Shown here piece by piece: positions 22,637-34,129 of a stretch of DNA of 64,000 bases. The stretch comes from Dasypus novemcinctus. Taxonomy: Eukaryota > Chordata > Mammalia > Cingulata > Dasypodidae. Position numbers and translations under genes: made by a program. Within the stretch, counting starts at the first letter, position 1. Each line of letters begins with the position of its first letter. The stretch spans positions 108,125,513-108,189,512 of the forward strand of contig NC_080677.1 in assembly GCF_030445035.2 (NCBI RefSeq), given 5' to 3'. The notes beneath the pieces were generated by a model that ran no database searches, was not told where the DNA came from, and worked only from the letters and a program-made list of their open reading frames with translations.

Positions 22637-23062
22637 TTTTTAAAAAAATATTTATTTATTTAATTTATTTCTCCACCCCCATCCCTCCATTGTCTGCTCT
22701 CTGGTCCATTCACTGTGCGTTTTTCTGTGTCTGCTTGTCTTCTCTTTGGTAACACCGGGAACTGATCCTGGGACCTTCTGGAGTGGGAGAGAAGTGTTCA
22801 ATTCCTTGTGCCACCTTAGCTCCCTGGTCTGCTGCATCTCTTACTGTCTCTCCTCTGAGTCTCTTTTTGTTGCATCATATTGCTGCACCAGCTCTCCTGC
22901 CCAGGCCAGTACTCCTGCATGGGCCAGCACTGTGCACAGACGAGCTCTCCACTCAGGCCAGTTCACTACGCAGGCCAGCTTGCACCAGGAGACCCCAGGA
23001 AATGAACCCTGGACATCCTATATGGTAGACAGGAGCCCGATGGCTTGAACCACATCCACGAC
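22637..23062 (-). mobile_element. DAS-type SINE
   Basis: Left tail taaaaaaatatttatttatt, right head ttgaaccacatccacgac. The middle has gcccaggccagtactcctgc-type units. Frames at 22652-23048 are inside it. Confidence 0.88.
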
Positions 23063-23439
23063 CCCCTTCTACCTTGATCTTTCTCTCTAGCTAACAAACA
23101 TTATGATAGATCACAGCCTCTTCATTGTTTCCCTTTCATCCATTATTCTTAAAGGAATCATCTACTCTAGTAATTTCTGCTTTCTTACTTTACCTTCACA
23201 TCATTCCCTAGAAACTATTCTGGCAAAGGTCTTTCATGACCTCCTATTGGCTAGATCTCCTCTCCCCCACTGCTTGCAGGACTTCTCCACCCAAAGGAAC
23301 ATATAACTGCATCACAGTCTTAGTATGTCCCAATCAAAGCACATTATCCTTTTTCCCAAATGAATTTCTCTTCATTTGAACAACTCTTTACTGTTGCCGA
23401 TGGTGCTACTGTCACCCAGCTCCAGAATTCAGTATCATC

Positions 23440-23925
23440 TTTGGGTTTGGGGGTTGTTTTTGTTTAGTAATTTTAATTAATTGTTCTCATTAATACATGT
23501 AAAGTGTTCAAAATTAAAAAGGTTCCAGCAGTAAACACTGAAAAGACTCCCTCCCACTACAGGCCCACAGCTATCCAGTTGCGCTCCTGACCAACCACCA
23601 ACATGAAAGCTTTGTGAGTCTTTTTGTTTGTTTGTTTAATTTTACTTTTTTGGGCATATGTAAGCAAATTATTTATTTACATATTTCTTTTTCACCTTTT
23701 TAGAGAACAAATGATAGCACACCATGTACACAATTCTACCCCTTGCTGTTTTCACTTAATAATATATCTTGGACATGGTTTCATCAAATGTTTTCTCATC
23801 CGTTGTTATAGCTGCATAGCGTTTAGCAGTATTTCTGATTTCTCTTCTCCCTTGTCTCTAACATCCGATCAACTGCCAAGTTATATTTAATTGTATTTTA
23901 TTTCCTCCTACAGTCCCTCTGCTCA
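23440..23925 (-). mobile_element. Old L1 3' region, minus strand
   Basis: Contains the complement of an old L1 tail: cactccctccc-type block, agaacaaatgatagcacacc, cacttaataatatatcttgg and gttatagctgcatagcg. It splits the L2-type LINE. Confidence 0.5.
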
Positions 23926-24345
23926 CAGTGCCAATTAGTTTAGACTTTCACCTCTCTGTCTGGATTATCACAATAACCTCCTAACCGGTTGCTCTGACCT
24001 TAGTTCTTCCTTTAGTTCATGCTGTGCGCTGTGGTTCCAGTAATCTTTTTAAGTACTACTCTGATTATGTCATTTTCCAGCTTAGCAGTTGTCACTATTT
24101 TCTTCTTGCTTGCAGAATCTGATTTCCCTAAGTACCTTCCTTTTTTCTTCTTGCCCCCTCCTCCTTCATGCCCCATATGCTTAAGTCACGCTCAAGAGTC
24201 TGATGATCTTTGAGCAGACCATGTGATTGCCCGCCTGACTGCTTTCTATATTGTTACTTTACCTTGAGGTATATGATAATGCCATTAAGTCCAAGTCTTC
24301 CCTGCCCCTAGGTTCAGCTCCGGTGCTAACATTTCTATCAAGTCC

Positions 24346-24719
24346 TCTCGATCCCCACTATTAGCTAGGGCTGGGACTGGGGTCAGACTAGCAAGATGCT
24401 TAAGGTGCAAAATTTAAGGAGGCACTCACTCTTAGGGTCCGGCAACTTGGTACTTTGCATCACCCTTGTTCTTGCCCTGCTATTGGAGTATTGGGCCTCT
24501 TCCAAGTCCCAAAGACCTTAATATATACATCTCCAGTGGCTTTTTCTCTTCTTACCCTGTATTGTAGTTATCAATTTAGAGTTTCTCTTCTCCACAGTGC
24601 TCTAAATGACTTGAGTGCAGAACCGTGCTTGATCCATATCCCTATTGGATCCCTCCTCACCTAACCTCGTGCATACACAGCAGATGTGTATTCATTAGAA
24701 CTCTTTAGGTTCGTTAGTG
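24346..24719. other. No gene seen; possible repeat scrap
   Basis: At 24390-24430 the string gcttaaggtgcaaaatttaa resembles part of an old dispersed repeat. The 69-codon frame at 24455 has no recognisable product. Confidence 0.3.
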
Positions 24720-25270
24720 GGTACCTATCAGAAACCCTATCCAAAAGTGTTTTAAGTTAAAAGGCAATTTATTAGAAAGGTACTCAGGAACTTACGAAAT
24801 CTAAGGACAGGCAGCCTGTGGGTTTCAGGAAGAGAACCAAGGACTAGTGCCCTGTGGGCACCACAGGAAATCCTCTCTCTCGTAACTGCTTCTCTCCGTG
24901 GGTCTGCCTCACTCTTCTCCCCTACTGATACTTTCTGTTCCTAGTTCCTTTGGTGGAAAACAGCCCCTGCCTGCAGTTCCCAAGGTTACATAAGTTGTAG
25001 ACCAAGTAAAGAGAATGAGAGAGAGTCAGATCTTCATTTCAATTCCATAATCTGTGTGAATGGGTCTGATTGGTCCCACTTGAGTCAGGTGCTGCCCTTG
25101 GACCAACTCTATGTAGCCACAAGGCCTTGTAGGAATATGGGGACCTCAGTGGTGCTCACGGACATTTTCTCTATGACTCCATCATGAATGTGACTCAGTT
25201 CCAGGATGATTCCAGCTTCCATGTCTCTTGACCAAACATTCTTAATTCCTGGGACAGAGAATACTCCTGG
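24720..25270 (+). repeat. Old interspersed repeat, family A copy 2
   Basis: Shares with 1490-2040 the order of an aggcaatttatta head, a tctctc/ctgcctcact centre and a gattggtcccacttgagtca tail. The match is visible by eye only. Confidence 0.4.
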
Positions 25271-25895
25271 CACAGCATGGGGTGGGTGACCACTGAGGAT
25301 TACTCAGCAGTGGGGTGGGAACAGGTAATGAAGTATAGACATGGCCTCTGGGGGCCATCCCTGTCGATGGGGGCAATTTCCCAGAGGAGGAGAAAATCTG
25401 TTGAGCTGGGAACACCCAGAGATGACCATCACAAGGTATTTGTTGAATAAATAAATTAAATGAGTGAATGATCTCATTAAAAACATACTGAAAGTTAACT
25501 CAAAATGGATCAAAGACATAAATGTAAGACAGAAAACTACAAATTCTTAGAAGAGAGCATAAGAATAAACTCTTATGACCTTCAATTTCACAACGACTTC
25601 TAAGATATGACACCAAAAGCAAAAGTAATTAAAGAAAATATTGATAAATTGGACTTTATCAAAATAAAAAGTTTTTTGCATCAAAGGACTCTATTTAAAA
25701 AGTGAAAAGACAACCCAAAGAATGAGAGACAATATTTGCAAATCTTATTTCTGATAGGGGTCTAGTATTCAGAATATATAAGGAACTCTTATCATTAACA
25801 AAAAGACTAATGACCCAATTTTTTAAAAATGGGCAAGGACTTGAATAGAAATTTCTTCAAAGAAGATATACTAATGGTCAAAAAGCAAATGAAAA

Positions 25896-26351
25896 GGAAG
25901 TGGATGTGGCTCAAGTGATTGAACTCCCACCTCCCTGGTTTGATTCCCGGTGCTTCCTAAAGAAGACAGAGAGCTGGTGCAATGGGCAGTTGTGGCAAGC
26001 TGACGCAACAAGAGACACAAGAAGAAAAATACAATGAGAGATACAACAAAGCAGGGAGCGGAGGTTCCTGGGGCCTCCTAAAGAAGATGAGCAAGACAGC
26101 AAGGTGATGCGATGGGCAGGTGTGGCAAGCTGATGCAACAAGGTGATGCAACAAGAGACAAAAGAAGAAAAACACAATGAAAGACACAACAAAGCAGGAA
26201 ATGGAGATGGCTCAAGCGATTAGGTACCTCCCTCCCACACTGGAGGTCTCACATTCGGTTCCTGGTGCCTCCTAAAGAAACAAGGAAGATGAATAGACAC
26301 AGCAAGTGCAAACAATGAGGGGGTAAGGAGAAATAAATAAATCTTTTTTTA
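25896..26351 (+). mobile_element. DAS-type SINE, multimeric, nested in L1
   Basis: Head ggaagtggatgtggctcaag, inner repeats of caatgggcag, second head gagatggctcaagcgattag. Target duplication aaaagcaaatgaaaa / aaaagcatatgaaaa at 25881-25895 and 26352-26366, one mismatch. Confidence 0.93.
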
Positions 26352-27021
26352 AAAAGCATATGAAAAGATGCTCAACATCATTAGTTATTAGGGAACTGCA
26401 AATCAAAACCACAATTTGATACCACATCATACCTACTAGGATAGTTAGAATTAGAAAGACAGACAATAACAAGTGTTGGTGATGATGTGGCAAAAGTGGA
26501 ACCCTCACACATCGATAGTAGGAATGTAAAATGAAGCAGCCACTGTGAAAAACAGTTTGGAGTTTCCTTAATAGGTTAAACCTAGAATTTTCGTGTGATC
26601 CAACAATTCCACTCCTAGCTATATATATTCAAAAGAATTGAAAACACATGTTAAACAAAAACTTGTACAAGGATGCTCATATCAGAGCTATTTACAATAG
26701 CCAAAGGGTGAAAACAACCAAAATATCCATCATCATGATGAATGAATAAACAGAATGTGGTTTATTCATATGACGAAATATTATTTGGCAAAAAAAAAAA
26801 GGGATGAAATACTGATACATGGATGAACTTTGACAACAGTAAGATAAGTGAATGAAGCCAGACTCAGAGAACCACATACTGTGTGATTCCATTCATATGA
26901 AATATCCAGAATAGGTAAATCCACAGAGACAGAAAGCAAATCAGAAAGTAGGCCAGGAATGGGGATTGACAGTTTAATGGGTATGGGGTTTCCTTTTTAA
27001 GTCATGAAAATGTTCTGGAAC

Positions 27022-27508
27022 AGTGGACTTCACCCCTTGCATCTGGCAAGGCAGGCTCAGTCAGGCCCGTGGAGTTGCAGCCACCCTTGACATCCTTTCA
27101 CCCTCACTGCCGACATACCACTCCAGCTCCCACTTGGGTTTACTTTTGGCAACATGGTTGGAATGTGTCTGGTTCAAAACTATGACACACCGGACCAAAA
27201 AAACTAGAAGATATTAAAAAGGACTTGGGTGTCAAGAAGAAACCCCGTAGTTGCTGAGGCCAACTCCAGTTGCCTCCACCATCCTGGAGGGTTTCTTTAT
27301 CATCTGAAAGAGGCTTTTGTTTGAATCACCAGCCTCTGTGATTATCTTCTTCGCTTGACCCTGAGGTTTTACAACAAAAATGGGACCATAAAGTGAAGAA
27401 CTACCCTTCCTTTTTCACTGTCTTCAACTCTGCCCATCCTTCTTCCAGCTGCTTTGCAGATTCTAAGAAGGGAAATATGGTGCTAGATGAGTAAACATCA
27501 CTTTTAAA
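27022..27508 (+). pseudogene. STMP1: STMP1 (short transmembrane mitochondrial protein 1) processed pseudogene
   Basis: STMP1 is a 47-residue inner mitochondrial membrane microprotein tied to respiratory-chain function. The insert reads LLGFTLGN-like LPLGFTFGNMVG, then QNYD and a KKD-type charged tail (27121-27257). The expected ATG lies in the ccactccag string near 27118-27121 and is lost. A deletion near 27195 removes a few codons and shifts the frame at the PNLAKK-type region. The rest is 3' UTR running to an A-run at 27506-27512. The 15-bp target duplication aaaatgttctggaac / aaaatgctctggaac at 27007-27021 and 27509-27523 and the poly(A) mark L1-driven retroposition into the L1 3' UTR. The parent identity rests on about 30 residues. 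Confidence 0.88.
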
Positions 27509-27699
27509 AAAATGCTCTGGAACTAGATAGTGGCGATGGCTGCCCAACATTGTGAATGTATTAAATACCCCTGAATTGTTCACTTTAAAATGGCTAAAAT
27601 AGTGAATGTTATGTTATATTAATTCCATAATAAAAAAATCAATTTACCATAAAAGGAAACAAAACAAAACACAAGAGCAACTGTTTTGGACAACTCACT

Positions 27700-28020
27700 C
27701 ACTAGGTCACTCAACCTAAGTAGTCTCCAAGCCCTGATTAAACTTTCTTCCCACAGGCTCTCAAAGCTTCCTGCTTCAGCCTTCCCTGCCTCCAATCCAT
27801 GGTGCTGACTGTGCCCAGCCTTATCTTCCCCAAACACTTGGGTTCCCTGTTGCCAAACTACTGCATGGGAGATCCTGGGTTCCGTTCCCAGTGCCTCCCA
27901 AACATATCCTCTTTTTATCTAAACCACTGTCAGTGACACTACCACCTCTGGGGCATTTAGTTCTTAAAACCTTGAAATTAACTTTGACCTCCTCCCTCAG
28001 TATTTTATCACTTACTAAGC
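27700..28020 (+). mobile_element. L2-like fragment
   Basis: Motifs tcaaagcttcctgcttcagc and ctaaaccactgtcagtgaca have L2 character. Only weakly supported. Confidence 0.3.
27853..27905 (+). mobile_element. DAS-type SINE fragment (B-box half)
   Basis: Contains catgggagatcctgggttcc and gttcccagtgcctccc without head or tail, so it is a truncated copy. Confidence 0.7.
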
Positions 28021-28663
28021 GGTGTTAAATTTTCCTTTGTTAATCCCGTTCACTGGTCTTTTTCTTGCCTTTCTTTTAGCCTAATGTGGGTCGGTTAGAG
28101 AGTTCAAGGTAGACTGATTTTAAATAGAGTAAGCTGACATTAAGATGGTATTTGTTTGGGGACCTGGGAATGCCTGAATTCTGCCATGGCCAGCCATCTC
28201 CTCCCTATGAGGACTTCTGGGGAAAATATGTGTACAGGGGAGAATGACACCACCAGGCAAAGGAGCACTTTATTAGTTGAGTATTTGGTTCCAACCCTCA
28301 ATGCAGAAATCAGGAGAGGTAGACAGGATTCTGGTGATTTCTGTCTATTCACTCTTACTCTACCCCCAAGTCAATGTCCAAGCTAGAGTCTTAGAACTTT
28401 ACTTCCTAGTGGGATAAAGAGCCACACCCTCTAGAGAAACTGAAGAGAAAGACAAACCCATATTCTGTTTGCCCCAAGACTGGGCTGCCCTAGGTCTTCA
28501 TAGGTGGGTTGTAGCCCCAGACCTGGCTACCTGTGGTGGAGGGGAACAGGATGCTGCCTGGGGCTTCTCTGAGTATGGCAAGACAGCCAGGATATGTGGA
28601 AAGATGGGAGGGAGACTGCACTCACTTATGCTGGGATCGTCTACCTTTTAAACACTCTATCTT
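28021..28663. other. No gene seen
   Basis: Small frames on both strands at 28140-28386 and 28469-28799 overlap each other and have no recognisable domain. The last one runs into the SINE. No repeat family assigned. Confidence 0.4.
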
Positions 28664-29022
28664 GGGAAGTGGATGTGGCTCAAGCAGTTGGGCACAGGCC
28701 TACCACATGGGAGGTCCCGGGTTCAGTTCCCAGTGCCTCCTAAAGAAGACAAATAAGACAGCGAGTGAGCTTATGGGACAGGTTGGCACGGTGAGCTGAT
28801 GCAACAAGCTGATGCGATGAAGCGACACAATGAGGAAACATGATGAGAGATACAACAAAGGGGAGCAGAGGTGGCTCAAGTGATTAGGCACCTCCCTCCA
28901 CGTGGGAGATCCAGGGTTCAGTCCTTGGTGCCTCCTAAAAAGAAGAGCACACAGTGAACGGACACAGAGAGCAGACAGCGAGCACAAAAAACGAGGGGAG
29001 AGGGAGAAATAAATTAAAATAA
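28664..29022 (+). mobile_element. Dimeric DAS-type SINE
   Basis: First head gggaagtggatgtggctcaa, body gcaacaagctgatgcgatga, second head gcagaggtggctcaagtgat with ggttcagtccttggtgcc, then an (AATAA)n tail. Confidence 0.92.
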
Positions 29023-30097
29023 AGGCTCTAGCCTAGTAAATGTGACTTAATCCGTATTCTCCAATTTTTAACAAGATTTTTCTTCCCTTGCGCTGATATG
29101 TGCATAAATAGTGAACTTTCTTCCTCACCATCCCGTCTCCACCTTGGAAGGATTAAAGGGGATTGGAGGAGGGAGGGAACGTGAGTGCCCTCTAGGGGCC
29201 AGTGGGTCAACTTTCATCTGGACTCGTAGGTGAATCCACACTATCTTGTTAGGGGCTTGCTTAGAATTGTCAAAAGCTATCTGTTGCCTGCTGCATTAAG
29301 AACAATTCCTAAGGAGGTCATTAAGACCCTCTACAGGCTCAACCTACCTTTTTTGTCTTTAGAATGACCTTAAGATTGTGGCAGGAAAGATAAGTATAGG
29401 AAAAGAATGCCTGATTTAATCACCCAGTAAAGAGATCAGTCAGGTCTAATCAATCCGGGAAGGAACCTGGGTGGAGATGACCAGAATTTCATCAACCTCA
29501 TAACCTCATCAGTGAGTCCAGCAAGAACTAGTTAAGGTGTCACTGGAATCTAATCTATAGGGTAGGGTCTGGGAGATCTGTATTAAAGGAGCCATGTGTG
29601 TTCACACGGATAGGAGCAGAATCCCTCTGGACACATTGTGGCCAAAAAGCTCTGTCCAAAAGGCAACCTCAGACTTCTGAGGTGGGAAACTCCATTCTCT
29701 CAGAAAGGTAAACCCAATCTGCTTCAGATAGTAAACTCAATTTGCTTGAGACATTGACTCCTTACTCGTAGTGGGTAAATGTCTTTTGATACTGAGAAGA
29801 CTTGGAATTAAATATGAGAAAGATGAAATACATCGAAATCATAGTACTCATGCTCTTGTATTAAGCTTAGTAATTTTCTGTGTAATTTGGCATATAAAAT
29901 GTTTGTAAGACAAAGAATTTATCATATTACAGAACCTGATGTTACCCTTGGATTTCCGATGTAAAATACATAATTGAGTAATCGAGTTTAGACTTGTGTC
30001 AGAGAATTTTACTAGTTTGCAAACAGTATTGAAAGAGAGCCTGACCTTCACTATATTTATATGTTTTGTGTATTCGATTAATAAGAACTATTAGATT
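29023..30097. other. No gene seen; L2-like piece at about 29265-29360
   Basis: The 29265-29360 piece (gctgcattaagaacaattcc, agaccctctacaggctcaac) resembles L2. The remaining sequence to 30097 is unassigned. The stretch 29380-29760 is compositionally uniform and could be an unrecognised LTR, but no end motifs or duplication were found. Confidence 0.35.
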
Positions 30098-30110
30098 AAT
30101 AGCTATTTGC

Positions 30111-30564
30111 AGGGAAGCGGATTTGGCCCAATGGATAGGGTGTCCACCTACCACATGGGAGGTCCAAGATTCAAACTCCGGGCCTCCTGACCCGTTTGGC
30201 ACTGGCCCACGCGCAGCGCTGATGCGCACAGGGAGTGCCGTGCCATGTGGGGGTGTCCCCTGTGTAGGGGAGCCCCATGTGCAAGGAGTGTGCCCTGTAA
30301 GGAGAGCCACCGAGCACGAAAGAAAGTGCAGTTTGCCCAGGAATGGCACGACACACACAGAGAGCTGACACAACAAGATGACGCAACAAAATGAGACACA
30401 GATTCTGGGTGCCGCTGACAAGAATACAAGCAGACACAGAAGAACACACAGCGAATGGACACAGAGAGCAGGCAACTAGGGGGTAGGGTGGGGAAAGGGA
30501 GAGAAATCAATCAATAAATATATAAATCTTTTTTAAAAAAATAAATAAACCAATGTATTAAAAA
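30111..30564 (+). mobile_element. Long DAS-type SINE
   Basis: Head gggaagcggatttggcccaa. A perfect 13-bp target duplication (aatagctatttgc) lies at 30098-30110 and 30565-30577. Frames at 29999-30510 are within it. Confidence 0.95.
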
Positions 30565-30579
30565 AATAGCTATTTGCTA

Positions 30580-30755
30580 GATGTATGACAAAAAGCAAGT
30601 AACAAACATCTTGTGCCTTGGTTTTCTCACCTGTAAAATGGGAAGAATAATAGTAACTATCTTACATGGTTGTTGTGAGGAATTAATGAGTTCTTATGAG
30701 AGCTTGCAATAGTGCCTGGCTTTTAGTGAGTGCTTGATAAGTTATTAGTTATTAT
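30580..30755 (+). mobile_element. MIR SINE
   Basis: Contains ttggttttctcacctgtaaa, aataatagtaactatcttac, ttgttgtgaggaattaatga and agtgcctggc, in MIR order. Confidence 0.85.
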
Positions 30756-30944
30756 TGTTATTACTAGTTAAATGAAGAGGTTATGTTTGTTAGATCAGAA
30801 ATTTAAGTACAGGACTTAAAAAGTAAGATGAATAAATGAAATTTCTAAATACTATTTAAAATTTATCAACAAAGTTGTCAGTGAAGCCGTTTGATTAAGG
30901 GAGTTCAGGGTGCTCCAACTGAGTTGAAGGAGCATTAATCAGCC

Positions 30945-31045
30945 TCCTTTCCAAAAGAACAGGGCCCATGTTTCCCACTATATCTTCAGCAGCTAAGTTT
31001 TTAGTACGCAGCAGGTGCTCAATAAATATCTGTATTTGTTGAATT
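30945..31045 (+). mobile_element. L2 LINE 3' end
   Basis: Contains tatatcttcagcagctaag and the end caggtgctcaataaatatct. Confidence 0.7.
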
Positions 31046-31685
31046 AAACTAAGAAGTCATATGCAAAAGATTCTGAGAATTTATAATCAATAACCACTGT
31101 TAATTGAAATAGGGACAACAGGAGGCATAGCAGCTTTAAGGGAAGATGATGAGGTCAGGTTTTAATCTAAAGAACTTGCAGGGTCTGTGGGACATGAGCT
31201 CCGGTTTATAGTGTGCAGTCTCACATTCAGGACAGACACTCAGAAACCGTTTGGAGCGGGAGCTATGTAAGAGACGATCAGCAGAGCCTGGACTTAAGGA
31301 GAGGTGGGTCTCTTGAAAAACTATTGTCAAAATTTCCCAGATTTATAAATAGATAAATTGAGTGGATTAAGCTTAAAGAAAATAAGTTTTAAAAGTTGTT
31401 GCTCTAATAAATCAAAAATATCTGTATTATTTTTAAGTGACAATAGTCTTTTCCATTCCTTCCAACACCCTTGGGCAAAAAAACCTCACCTTGACATTTC
31501 TGACCTTGCTACACACTGTTCCCTTACACAAATACCTTATCTTGGCAGCCCCTGTATGTTCTCCCCAACCTTTGGGATGAGTCTCCAGGGGGTGTTTATA
31601 TGTGCTCAGGAACGTCATCATGATCACAGCAGTCACCGTCCATCAGACTTACATTTTGTACCACGCAATTCACATGATTAATGGT
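31046..31685. other. No gene seen
   Basis: Short overlapping frames on both strands at 31136-31681 show no domain. No repeat family recognised. Confidence 0.4.
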
Positions 31686-31875
31686 CATTATAAATAGCTA
31701 TAATATCTAGCACTTACTGTGTCCTTCCTGGGTGCCAGTCATGGTTTGGAGCCCTTAAGGAGTATTATCTCTTTGTGGTGAAGAAACAGAGGGTTAAGCA
31801 ACTTGCTGAGACACACAGTAGGAAGTGGCACAGTCAGACTCTGAAGAGGCAGTCTGACTTTAGAGGCTGTGTCAC
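31686..31875 (-). mobile_element. MIR SINE, minus strand
   Basis: The plus strand reads agcacttactgtgtccttcc, gtgccagtcatggtttggag, tggtgaagaaacagagggtt and cagtaggaagtggcacagtc, the reverse order of MIR. Confidence 0.75.
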
Positions 31876-32169
31876 AGTGCACCACATCTCCTCAGGGGAG
31901 GCCTGTGGCCTCTGAAAGCAAGAGAGGGGTGGAGGGCAGCTGCGGCCAGTAGTCTTTGTGAACCCTGCCCCCGGCCAGTCCTTGATGTTCCCAAAGGTGT
32001 AAAACTCCCTTGAAATTGCCAAAATAGTGCCATGTTCCCATTAATCCTTAGTGGCTTGGGGCTGTGCGTATTCTAAGTAGAGATGGGGAGGCTGCTGCTC
32101 TGTGGGGCTCAACACGGTTTATCCTGGGTCCCAAAGAGTCCCTGGTGGAAAGAGTTTCCTTCCACCCTC

Positions 32170-32590
32170 AGCCCGTTTCTTTCATTCCTGTCTTCTTGAG
32201 GCAACTCAAGTAGGGATCATTACCTTCTACAGCTAAAACCCTCCTGCAAGTCAGTTCTCGCCAGTTGTCTCTGAGAGGGTCTGTCCCACTAGTGAGCAAA
32301 CCACCTCAGACAGGCTTCAAAACTGGATGCACTGCTTTACTCACTAAATACACCTGGTGGCCTCCCATCTCTACCTTTTGCTTCCCAAACAGTCCACCTA
32401 GTTAGTGTCTTCACCTTTCTGTCCTGTACCCAAAAGAATCTTGCCCAACTTCCAAGGCCAAATCAAAGTACTTCTCTGTGAAACGTCCACATTACTTCAA
32501 TTCTGATTACCTGGGGTTTTTGCTGTGTTACTACTTATTTGGTTCTTAGCACATATTGTATGTTTTTATATGTAGTCAGTCAGTTAAGCG
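32170..32590 (+). mobile_element. L2 LINE fragment
   Basis: Contains cttccaaggccaaatcaaag, gtgaaacgtccacattactt and other L2 inner motifs. The 3' end is not preserved. Confidence 0.5.
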
Positions 32591-33000
32591 ACCATCAGCT
32601 TATTGAAAAGAAAGCCAAATTGAGGCGCTCCTTCATTGCCTGGGCTGTTCAGCCCCAGCCATTATTCCAGGGTCTAGGCTTCCTTTTCCCCTTGCTCTGG
32701 CACCAGGATGAAGTCATCCTTTTTTTTTTTTTTCTTATGGGAGTTTTCTTCCCACATTATACTGTCTACAGTTTCTAACTTCCTTGTGATGAAGATGATA
32801 GCTGCAACTTTGTCAGACTCCTAGTTCTTTTTTAATCTGTCCCTGTGGATTTTTCCAGTTTTTTGTTTTGTTTTGTTTTTCTTTGAGTAGGATTCTGGAA
32901 TCTTAGCTCCTCCAGACTAAAGAGCCTATTGGACAGAACAACTGGGGTTCACAGGCTCATTGGTTATGAGAGTAATTTGCATGTCTGAGGAGGGTAGATG
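32591..33000. other. No gene seen
   Basis: T-rich sequence with a (GTTTT)n run at 32860-32880. The 79-codon frame at 32539-32778 is low-complexity. Confidence 0.4.
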
Positions 33001-33138
33001 CAGGGGTCTTACTTCCATTACTTGTTTATTGAGTGTCCATTATGAGTCTGGCATTGCATTAGATGCCGAATTAAACAACCATGAACAAGACATAATCCCT
33101 GCCTTCCTGGAGCTTCACTGAGAAGTACTGTGGAGAAA
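33001..33138 (-). mobile_element. L2 LINE 3' end, minus strand
   Basis: Reads ttgtttattgagtgtccatt, ggcattgcattagatgcc and ccctgccttcctggagcttc, the complement of the L2 tail. Confidence 0.65.
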
Positions 33139-33139
33139 G

Positions 33140-33395
33140 AGTGATGCAGCACTTTCAACCTTTTTGTGACTGTAATCCAATAGAAAACATATTTTACGTC
33201 AAGATGCAGTACAAACACACACACCTATGTATATACATTTATATACCTGAAATAAAAGTTTCATGAAACAATAGCCTTCTTAATTTTGATGCATTGATCT
33301 TTTCTATTTTTTTCTATGAAATGTGAGTCATGGCCCACAAAGATAATTTTGTGCTTCATCTGTGGTTATCAACCTGTAGTCTGAAAAACCCCGGT
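33140..33395. mobile_element. Possible hAT-Charlie non-autonomous element
   Basis: Left end cagcactttcaaccttttt, inner tgatgcattgatcttttc and right end tgtagtctgaaaaacc suggest a short hAT element. The terminal repeats are diverged and no duplication was confirmed. Confidence 0.4.
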
Positions 33396-34105
33396 AATGG
33401 TTAAGAGCATGGCTCTGAGGTCAGGTTCATGGCTTTCAAGTCTGGCTCCATCTCTTACTATTTGGGTTTGGGTAAGTAACCTCAACATGTCCTCCTTTCT
33501 CCATCTGTGAAATGGAAAGAATAACAATAAAAGTAGTAGCAACTGGGAAGCAGATTTGGCCCAGCGGATAGGGTATCCGCCTACTACATGGGAGGTTCAG
33601 GGTTCAAACCCAGGGCCTCCTGACCTGTGTGGGGAGCTGGCCCACGCGCAGCGCTGATGCGTGCAGGGAGTGCCATGCCACGCTGGGGTGTCCCCTGCGT
33701 AGGGGAGCCCCACGCACAAGGAGTGCGCCCCATAAGGAGAGCCATCCAGCACAAAAAAAGTGCAGCCTGCCCAGGAGTGGCGCCGCACACACAGAGAACT
33801 GACGCAGCAAGACGACGCAACAAAAAGAGACAGTTTCCCGGTGCTGCTGACACAAGCGGACACAGAAGAACACACAGTGAATGGACACAGAGAGCAGACA
33901 ACTGGGCAACTGCGGCGGGGGTGGGGGGGGAGGGGAGAGAAATAACTAAAAAATAAATCTTAAAAAAAGAAAGTAGTAGTAACTACTTCATGGACTCTGC
34001 TTGAGGATTAAATAAGAAAGGAGATAATGTGTGTAAAGGGTTTAGAACAGGGCCTGCCACATTGTGAAGTTTCCGTAAGTGTTAGCATTGAGTAATAGCT
34101 GGGAT
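33396..34105 (+). mobile_element. MIR SINE split by a DAS-type SINE
   Basis: The left part (33396-33544) carries gttaagagcatggctctgag and ctccatctgtgaaatggaaa. The right part (33970-34105) carries gcttgaggattaaataag and gtttagaacagggcctgcc. Together they form one MIR interrupted at the aaagtagtag site. Confidence 0.85.
33545..33969 (+). mobile_element. Long DAS-type SINE in MIR
   Basis: Head gggaagcagatttggcccag. Target duplication aaagtagtagcaact / aaagtagtagtaact at 33530-33544 and 33970-33984, one mismatch. Frames at 33584-33956 are inside it. Confidence 0.95.
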
Positions 34106-34129
34106 GACGGAAGGGTCAAAGCATTCAGT

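Larger units (their letters stand above)
21781..24345 (+). mobile_element. Ancient L2-type LINE region, split by SINEs and an L1 piece
   Basis: Pyrimidine-rich blocks at 21781-22140, 22543-22635, 23070-23435 and 23926-24345 read as one series. Motifs such as ggtctttcatgacctcctat (23228) and ggattatcacaataacctcc (23962) match the inner part of L2-like elements. The last block ends before 24345 without the usual 3' tail. Exact family is uncertain. Confidence 0.45.
25440..27640 (+). mobile_element. L1 ORF2 3' part and 3' UTR with two nested retrocopies
   Basis: L1 blocks: 25495-25895 (aaaatggatcaaagacataa; ttggactttatcaaaataaa), 26352-27021 (aaaagatgctcaacatcatt; gcaaatcaaaaccac; tgttggtgatgatgtggc; 3' UTR near 26880-27020) and 27509-27640 (tgcccaacattgtgaatgta; ttcactttaaaatggctaaa). 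The gaps are a SINE and an STMP1 retrocopy. Confidence 0.85.

Noticed and set aside
29380-29760. Possible unrecognised LTR
   Set aside because: No terminal TG...CA pair, target duplication or second copy was found in the window.
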